This document shows, piece after piece, positions 15,389 through 19,258 of a stretch of 19,258 bases of DNA (position 1 is its first letter; each line of letters opens with the position of its first letter). The stretch comes from Burkholderiales bacterium (GTDB taxonomy: Bacteria; Pseudomonadota; Gammaproteobacteria; Burkholderiales; Burkholderiaceae_C): the NCBI GenBank assembly GCA_947462175.1, contig CANHOE010000010.1, positions 1-19,258 on the forward strand, read 5' to 3'. The position numbers and the translations under genes are program-made. The notes beneath the pieces are model-generated. The model was not told the origin of the DNA. It worked only from the letters and a program-made list of their open reading frames with translations, and ran no database searches.

Positions 15389-17956
15389 ATGAACGTCACT
15401 CGCGTCCGCGCTTTGCGTGGACCCAACCTCTGGACGCGCCATACCGCCATTGAAGCGGTGGTTTCCTGCACCGCACCCGAGTGCGTGCTGGAAAACATCG
15501 CAGGTTTCGAGTCCCGCGTTCGCGCGCTGTTCCCTGCCATCGGCGCTTTGCACGCGTCCAGTCAGCAGCAACCCAAGTCACTGGCCCACGTCCTCGAGTC
15601 GGCCACACTGGCCTTGCAGGCGCAGGCCGGCTGCCCGGTGACCTTCAGCCGGACTTCCGCCACGATCGATCCAGGGATTTATCAAGTCGTCGTGGAGTAC
15701 AGCGAAGAGGCGGTCGGGATACTGGCCTTCGAACTGGGCCAGGCCCTGGTCAAGGCTGCGGTGCACAACCGCGCGTTTGATGTCGATGCGGCCATCAAGC
15801 AACTGCGCGCCACCCACGAAGACGTGCGCCTGGGCCCAAGCACCGGCGCCATCGTCGATGCTGCTGCGGCGCGTGGCATTCCCTGGCGGCGATTGACGCA
15901 AGGCAGTCTGGTGCAGTTTGGCTGGGGCTCCCGCCAGCGCCGCATCCAGGCCGCCGAACTCGACGCCACCAGCGCGGTGGCCGAATCCATCGCGCAGGAC
16001 AAGGACCTGACCAAGAAGTTGCTGCTCGCCGCGGGCGTGCCGGTGCCTTACGGTCGGCCTGTGTCGAGTCTGGAAGAGGCTTGGGACGTGGCGCTGGAAA
16101 TCGGCCTGCCCGTGGTCGTGAAGCCGCAGGACGGCAACCAGGGCAAGGGCGTCACCGTCAACATCGTCGACCGCGAACACCTGGAGATCGCCTACCGTGT
16201 GGCCGAAGACATCGGTGAGGTGATGGTCGAGCGCTTCCTGCCGGGCAGTGACTACCGTTTGCTGATCGTCGGTGACCGCATGGTGGCCGCTGCACGGCGT
16301 GATCCGCCGCAGGTGCTGGGTGATGGCGAACACACCGTGCGTCAACTGGTCGATCGGGTCAACGCCGACCCGAAGCGCAGCGACGGTCATTCGACCTCGT
16401 TGACAAAGATTCGATTCGACGACATCGCAGTGGCTCGCCTGGACGAGCAGGGCTTGACGCCCGAATCAGTGCCCGCCAAGGGCCGCCGCGTCGTGCTTCG
16501 GAACAACGCCAACCTGAGCACAGGGGGCACAGCGACAGACGTCACCGACAGCGTCCACCCGGAACTGGCGGCGCGCGCGGTGACAGCGGCCCAGACGGTC
16601 GGGCTGCACATCTGCGGTGTCGACGTGGTGTGTGAAAGCGTGCTGCGCCCGATGGAAGAGCAGGGTGGCGGCGTGGTCGAGGTCAATGCGGCCCCCGGTC
16701 TGCGCATGCACTTGGCGCCGTCGTATGGCAAGGGGCGGCCGGTCGGCGAGGCGATGGTCGCCAACCTGTATGCGCACGGCGAGGACGGCCGGATTCCGGT
16801 GGTGGCCGTCACCGGCACGAACGGCAAGACGACGACAACCAGGCTGATCGCGCACCTCTTCTCGACGAGCGGTTTGCGGGTTGGCATGACCAACACCGAC
16901 GGCGTGTATGTCGAAGGTCGGCAGATCGACAGCGGCGATTGCAGCGGCCCGAAGAGTGCTCGCAATGTGCTGATGCACCCCGACGTCGACGCGGCAGTGT
17001 TCGAGACCGCGCGCGGTGGCGTGCTGCGAGAAGGTCTGGGCTTCGACCGCTGCCAGGTGGCGGTGGTCACCAACATCGGCAGTGGTGACCACCTCGGCCT
17101 GAACTACATCACCACCGTCGAAGACCTCGCGGTGCTCAAACGCGTGATCGTGCAGAACGTGGCGCCAACCGGCTATGCGGTGCTCAACGCGACCGATCCG
17201 AACGTGGTGGCGATGGCCGCCAACTGCCCGGGCGAAGTCATCTTCTTCGCTGCCGACCGCCAGCACCCGGTCATGGTCACGCACCGTGCACAGGGACACC
17301 GCACCGTCTGTGTCGAAGGCGAATGGCTGGTCGCTTCGCAAGGTGCCTGGCGCGAGCGTGTTGCATTGCGGGACGTTCCCTTGACGCGCAACGGCGCGAT
17401 CCGCTTCCAGGTCGAGAACGTGATGGCTGCAATCGGCGCTGCCTGGGGGGCCGGGTTGGCTTGGGACGTGGTGCGGCGCGGTTTGGCCAGTTTCTCGGGT
17501 GACGCCGACAACGTGCCCGGCCGCTTTAATGTGATGAGTTATCGCGGCGCCACCGTCATTGCCGACTACGGCCACAACCCAGACGCCATGCGCGCCCTGG
17601 TCTCGGCCGTTGAGGCACTGCCGGCGAAGCGGCGATCGGTGGTGATCAGCGGTGCCGGTGACCGCCGAGACGAGGACATCCGCGAGCAGACGCAGATCCT
17701 CGGCAACACCTTCGACGACGTGCTGCTGTACCAGGACGCCTGCCAGCGTGGACGAGCCGACGGCGAGGTGATTCGACTGTTGCGCGAAGGCCTGGAGGGT
17801 GCCAAGCGCACGCGGCGCATCGAGGACATCCGCGGCGAGTTCGTCGCCATCGACCGTGCGCTCGACCGCCTGGAGCCAGGCGATCTGTGTCTGGTGCTGG
17901 TTGATCAGGTCGATGAGGCGTTGGCCTACTTGTCCAAAAGAGTCGCTGCCGCCTGA
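15389..17956 (+). CDS. cphA: Cyanophycin synthetase (CphA)
   Basis: 855 residues, close to the usual 860-900. It makes cyanophycin, a cytosolic nitrogen store of a poly-aspartate backbone with arginine on the side chains, using ATP for each Asp and Arg added. The domains are an N-domain (1-160, LRGPNLWTR), ATP-grasp (about 200-465, VVVKPQDGNQGKGV with Lys245, VERFLPGSDYR and EVNAAPGLRMHL), and a Mur-like half with P-loop GTNGKTTTT (476-484, Lys480), FETARGGVLREGLGFD (538-553), VVTNIGSGDHLG (559-570) and a C-terminal Mur domain (about 711-850) with ADYGHNPDA. Both ligase sites look intact. The N-domain helix reads AHVLESATLAL (66-76), so the HxxEH...E motif of its neighbour is not conserved. 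The ATG at 15389 aligns with other CphA starts; the ribosome site is weak (AGAAAG). Convincing as the main polymer synthetase. Confidence 0.96.
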   Translation: MNVTRVRALRGPNLWTRHTAIEAVVSCTAPECVLENIAGFESRVRALFPAIGALHASSQQQPKSLAHVLESATLALQAQAGCPVTFSRTSATIDPGIYQVVVEYSEEAVGILAFELGQALVKAAVHNRAFDVDAAIKQLRATHEDVRLGPSTGAIVDAAAARGIPWRRLTQGSLVQFGWGSRQRRIQAAELDATSAVAESIAQDKDLTKKLLLAAGVPVPYGRPVSSLEEAWDVALEIGLPVVVKPQDGNQGKGVTVNIVDREHLEIAYRVAEDIGEVMVERFLPGSDYRLLIVGDRMVAAARRDPPQVLGDGEHTVRQLVDRVNADPKRSDGHSTSLTKIRFDDIAVARLDEQGLTPESVPAKGRRVVLRNNANLSTGGTATDVTDSVHPELAARAVTAAQTVGLHICGVDVVCESVLRPMEEQGGGVVEVNAAPGLRMHLAPSYGKGRPVGEAMVANLYAHGEDGRIPVVAVTGTNGKTTTTRLIAHLFSTSGLRVGMTNTDGVYVEGRQIDSGDCSGPKSARNVLMHPDVDAAVFETARGGVLREGLGFDRCQVAVVTNIGSGDHLGLNYITTVEDLAVLKRVIVQNVAPTGYAVLNATDPNVVAMAANCPGEVIFFAADRQHPVMVTHRAQGHRTVCVEGEWLVASQGAWRERVALRDVPLTRNGAIRFQVENVMAAIGAAWGAGLAWDVVRRGLASFSGDADNVPGRFNVMSYRGATVIADYGHNPDAMRALVSAVEALPAKRRSVVISGAGDRRDEDIREQTQILGNTFDDVLLYQDACQRGRADGEVIRLLREGLEGAKRTRRIEDIRGEFVAIDRALDRLEPGDLCLVLVDQVDEALAYLSKRVAAA

Positions 17957-17984
17957 GACTGCCGACCACTGCGAAATGGCGATA

Positions 17985-17998
17985 CCCTCGAACGAGGG
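17985..17998. terminator. Hairpin after cphA (weak terminator candidate)
   Basis: CCCTCG-AA-CGAGGG is a perfect 6-bp inverted repeat 29 bases after the cphA stop codon and 84 bases before the next gene. No T-run follows, so it could be a weak or Rho-assisted end, or an mRNA 3' stabiliser. Confidence 0.35.
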
Positions 17999-18081
17999 CC
18001 GTCCCCTGATGGATTTTCCTGAGCTGGCGCTCGCCCGAGCATTCGCGCTCACAGATCCGCCAAGCGGGCAAGGGGCGACGC

Positions 18082-18363
18082 ATGAAGTTCGAAGACCGTA
18101 TCGATGGCGATTACCGCATCTACGCAGGCGCGCTGGACGTCCTGCAGGGCGACGGCTACATCGCGGCAGTGGTGGTCAGCCGTATCGCCTCGCCTTCAGC
18201 CAAGGCGCAAGAGGTTTTCCGCGACGAAAGCCTGGCCTGTGGGCATCGTTGGATCAGCGCTGATGAAGCGCTGATGTTCGCGTTGTGCAAGGCGCAAGAG
18301 TGGATCGGTCTTCAGCGGCAGCATGCACCTACGCTTGACGACCAGAGGGCCGTGCAGGGCTGA
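18082..18363 (+). CDS. Small hypothetical protein, 93 residues
   Basis: I do not recognise this gene with confidence. It has a good start: ATG at 18082 with AGGGG 6 bases upstream. The predicted product is soluble: a beta-rich first half (MKFEDRIDGDYRIY, then GDGYIAAVVVSRI), a short polar segment with a Cys (LACGHRWIS), and a helix (SADEALMFALCKAQEWI) followed by a polar tail. The pattern of two or three strands then a helix ending in a hydrophobic-aromatic face is common in small proteobacterial DUFs of unknown role. It follows cphA on the same strand by 125 bases and could be the last gene of that transcript. Its last 35 bases overlap the end of the convergent EamA gene. Confidence 0.65.
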   Translation: MKFEDRIDGDYRIYAGALDVLQGDGYIAAVVVSRIASPSAKAQEVFRDESLACGHRWISADEALMFALCKAQEWIGLQRQHAPTLDDQRAVQG

Positions 18364-19249
18364 GAGCGCTGCCGAACTGGTTGACAAGAAGCCCGGCCAG
18401 CACGCAAGCCACTCCGGCCCACTGCGCGTGGTTCAGGCGCTCCGAGAGGAAGAACGAACCGGCCCCCAAGCCGACCACTGGCACCAGCAATGAGAACGGC
18501 GCTATGCGGCCGGCAGGATGACGCTGCAGCAGGCGCATCCACAAGGAGTACCCGACCAGTGTCGCGAGCAGCGACAAGTACCCGACAGCAGCCCATTCGC
18601 GTGCGCCCATGGAGGCCAACGAGTGCCAGCTCGCCTCCACGCCGTCCAGTGCGATTGCCATTGCCAGAAACGGCAGCACCGAGACGGCGCTGCTCCAGAC
18701 GATGAAATGAAATGGATCGATCGGTGCTGCACCGCGCCCCATCAATCGCACCAGCAGATTCGATCCTGCCCAGGACAAGGCAGCAGCCAAGGTCAGCACG
18801 AAGCCCAAAAGGGTCATGTCGTGTGGTCCGTTGCCATGGCTCGCAGCAATCAGCGCGAGACCGGCGGCGGCCACCAGCAGCCCTACGCCATGATGAAGTC
18901 GGGCTCGTTCGCCGAGAACCGGAACAGCCAGCAGCACGGTGAAAAGCACCTGTGCCTGCAGCACGGTCGACGCCAGTCCCGAAGGCATTCCGAAGTGAAG
19001 TGCGGTGAACAGAAGGCCGAACTGACCGAGCCCCTGAAGAAGACCGTAGCTCACGATGAAGCGCCAGGAGGCGCGAGGCTGCGAGACGATCCACAGCAGC
19101 GGCAGCGAGGCCATCGCGAAGCGCAAGGCGCCGAGCATCATCGGGCTGACTGCCGCCAACGCCACCTTCATCACGACAAAATTCAGTCCCCAGATGATCA
19201 CGACGGTGAGCGCGGCAAGCAGGTCTCCCCGTGACAGCCCGGGGTTCAT
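18329..19249 (-). CDS. eamA: EamA-type DMT superfamily exporter (O-acetylserine/cysteine exporter-like)
   Basis: 306 residues with about ten hydrophobic membrane segments arranged as two EamA repeats (about 8-140 and 150-290), an inner-membrane transporter of the drug/metabolite family. Several stretches resemble E. coli EamA (YdeD): IIWGLNFVVMKV (18-29), SYGLLQGLGQFGLLF (67-81), FGMPSGLASTVLQAQ (86-100) and GFVLTLAAALSWA. E. coli EamA exports cysteine pathway metabolites, so the same role is plausible, but DMT substrates diverge readily. The ATG at 19249 leaves only 9 bases to the window edge, so an earlier start cannot be excluded, though the N-terminus already matches the family. The gene converges on the small gene at 18082 and overlaps it by 35 bases. 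It has no evident link to cyanophycin. Confidence 0.9.
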   Translation of the reverse strand: MNPGLSRGDLLAALTVVIIWGLNFVVMKVALAAVSPMMLGALRFAMASLPLLWIVSQPRASWRFIVSYGLLQGLGQFGLLFTALHFGMPSGLASTVLQAQVLFTVLLAVPVLGERARLHHGVGLLVAAAGLALIAASHGNGPHDMTLLGFVLTLAAALSWAGSNLLVRLMGRGAAPIDPFHFIVWSSAVSVLPFLAMAIALDGVEASWHSLASMGAREWAAVGYLSLLATLVGYSLWMRLLQRHPAGRIAPFSLLVPVVGLGAGSFFLSERLNHAQWAGVACVLAGLLVNQFGSALSPARPSGRQA

Positions 19250-19258
19250 TGCCGGCTC

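Noticed and set aside
16466..18052. Open frame of about 528 codons antisense to cphA
   Set aside because: Covers conserved ligase motifs on the opposite strand; low-complexity His/Val/Asp-rich translation; no ribosome site noted.

Overview
The window is a GC-rich, densely packed stretch of bacterial chromosome. It most likely comes from a betaproteobacterium of the Burkholderiales (Leptothrix/Rubrivivax/Cupriavidus-like). That placement is an inference from the gene families present: a tandem pair of cyanophycin synthetases with a DUF1854 protein and a dedicated ABC transporter, an Anbu-type proteasome homologue, and long modular signalling proteins. I see no rRNA, tRNA, CRISPR array, insertion sequence or phage gene.

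Layout. (1) 14-1574, + strand: the tail of an Anbu operon, with a transglutaminase-like protein followed by Anbu, an ancestral proteasome beta-like peptidase. The usual ATP-grasp and alpha-E partners would lie upstream, outside the window. (2) 1585-5232, all on the - strand: a stand-alone DsbD N-terminal domain, an unrecognised 171-residue protein, a small membrane protein, an amidase-signature hydrolase and a secreted DUF4864 protein. (3) 5233-5481 is a divergent intergenic region with a perfect 8-bp dyad. (4) 5482-10051, + strand: a soluble hybrid histidine kinase (two PAS-like regions, HisKA, HATPase, REC) and a PAS-GGDEF-EAL protein whose GGDEF motif is degenerate and whose EAL domain looks active. 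(5) 10088-17956: the cyanophycin locus. An ABC exporter-like protein and a DUF1854 protein (4-bp ATGA overlap) lie on the - strand, divergent from two cyanophycin synthetase genes on the + strand. (6) 18082-19249: a small unrecognised gene converging on, and overlapping, an EamA-type exporter gene.

How the parts fit. The second synthetase (15389-17956) has both ATP-using ligase sites of a complete cyanophycin synthetase. The first (13029-15344) keeps the ATP-grasp half but has lost the Mur-type P-loop lysine and the whole C-terminal Mur domain. Conversely, the N-terminal HxxEH...E motif, which in other cyanophycin synthetases has been linked to a primer-generating hydrolase site, is intact in the first enzyme and broken in the second. 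The pair may therefore have divided the labour of polymer priming and extension. The ABC protein is unusual in carrying an N-terminal soluble, possibly PH-like, region and a four-cysteine zinc-ribbon-like motif before its membrane domain. No cyanophycinase (cphB) or isoaspartyl dipeptidase lies in the window.

The most interesting material is the complementary decay of motifs in the two synthetases, the unexplained ABC/DUF1854 module beside an intracellular polymer system, and the Anbu-linked transglutaminase with Ser where the catalytic His is expected.
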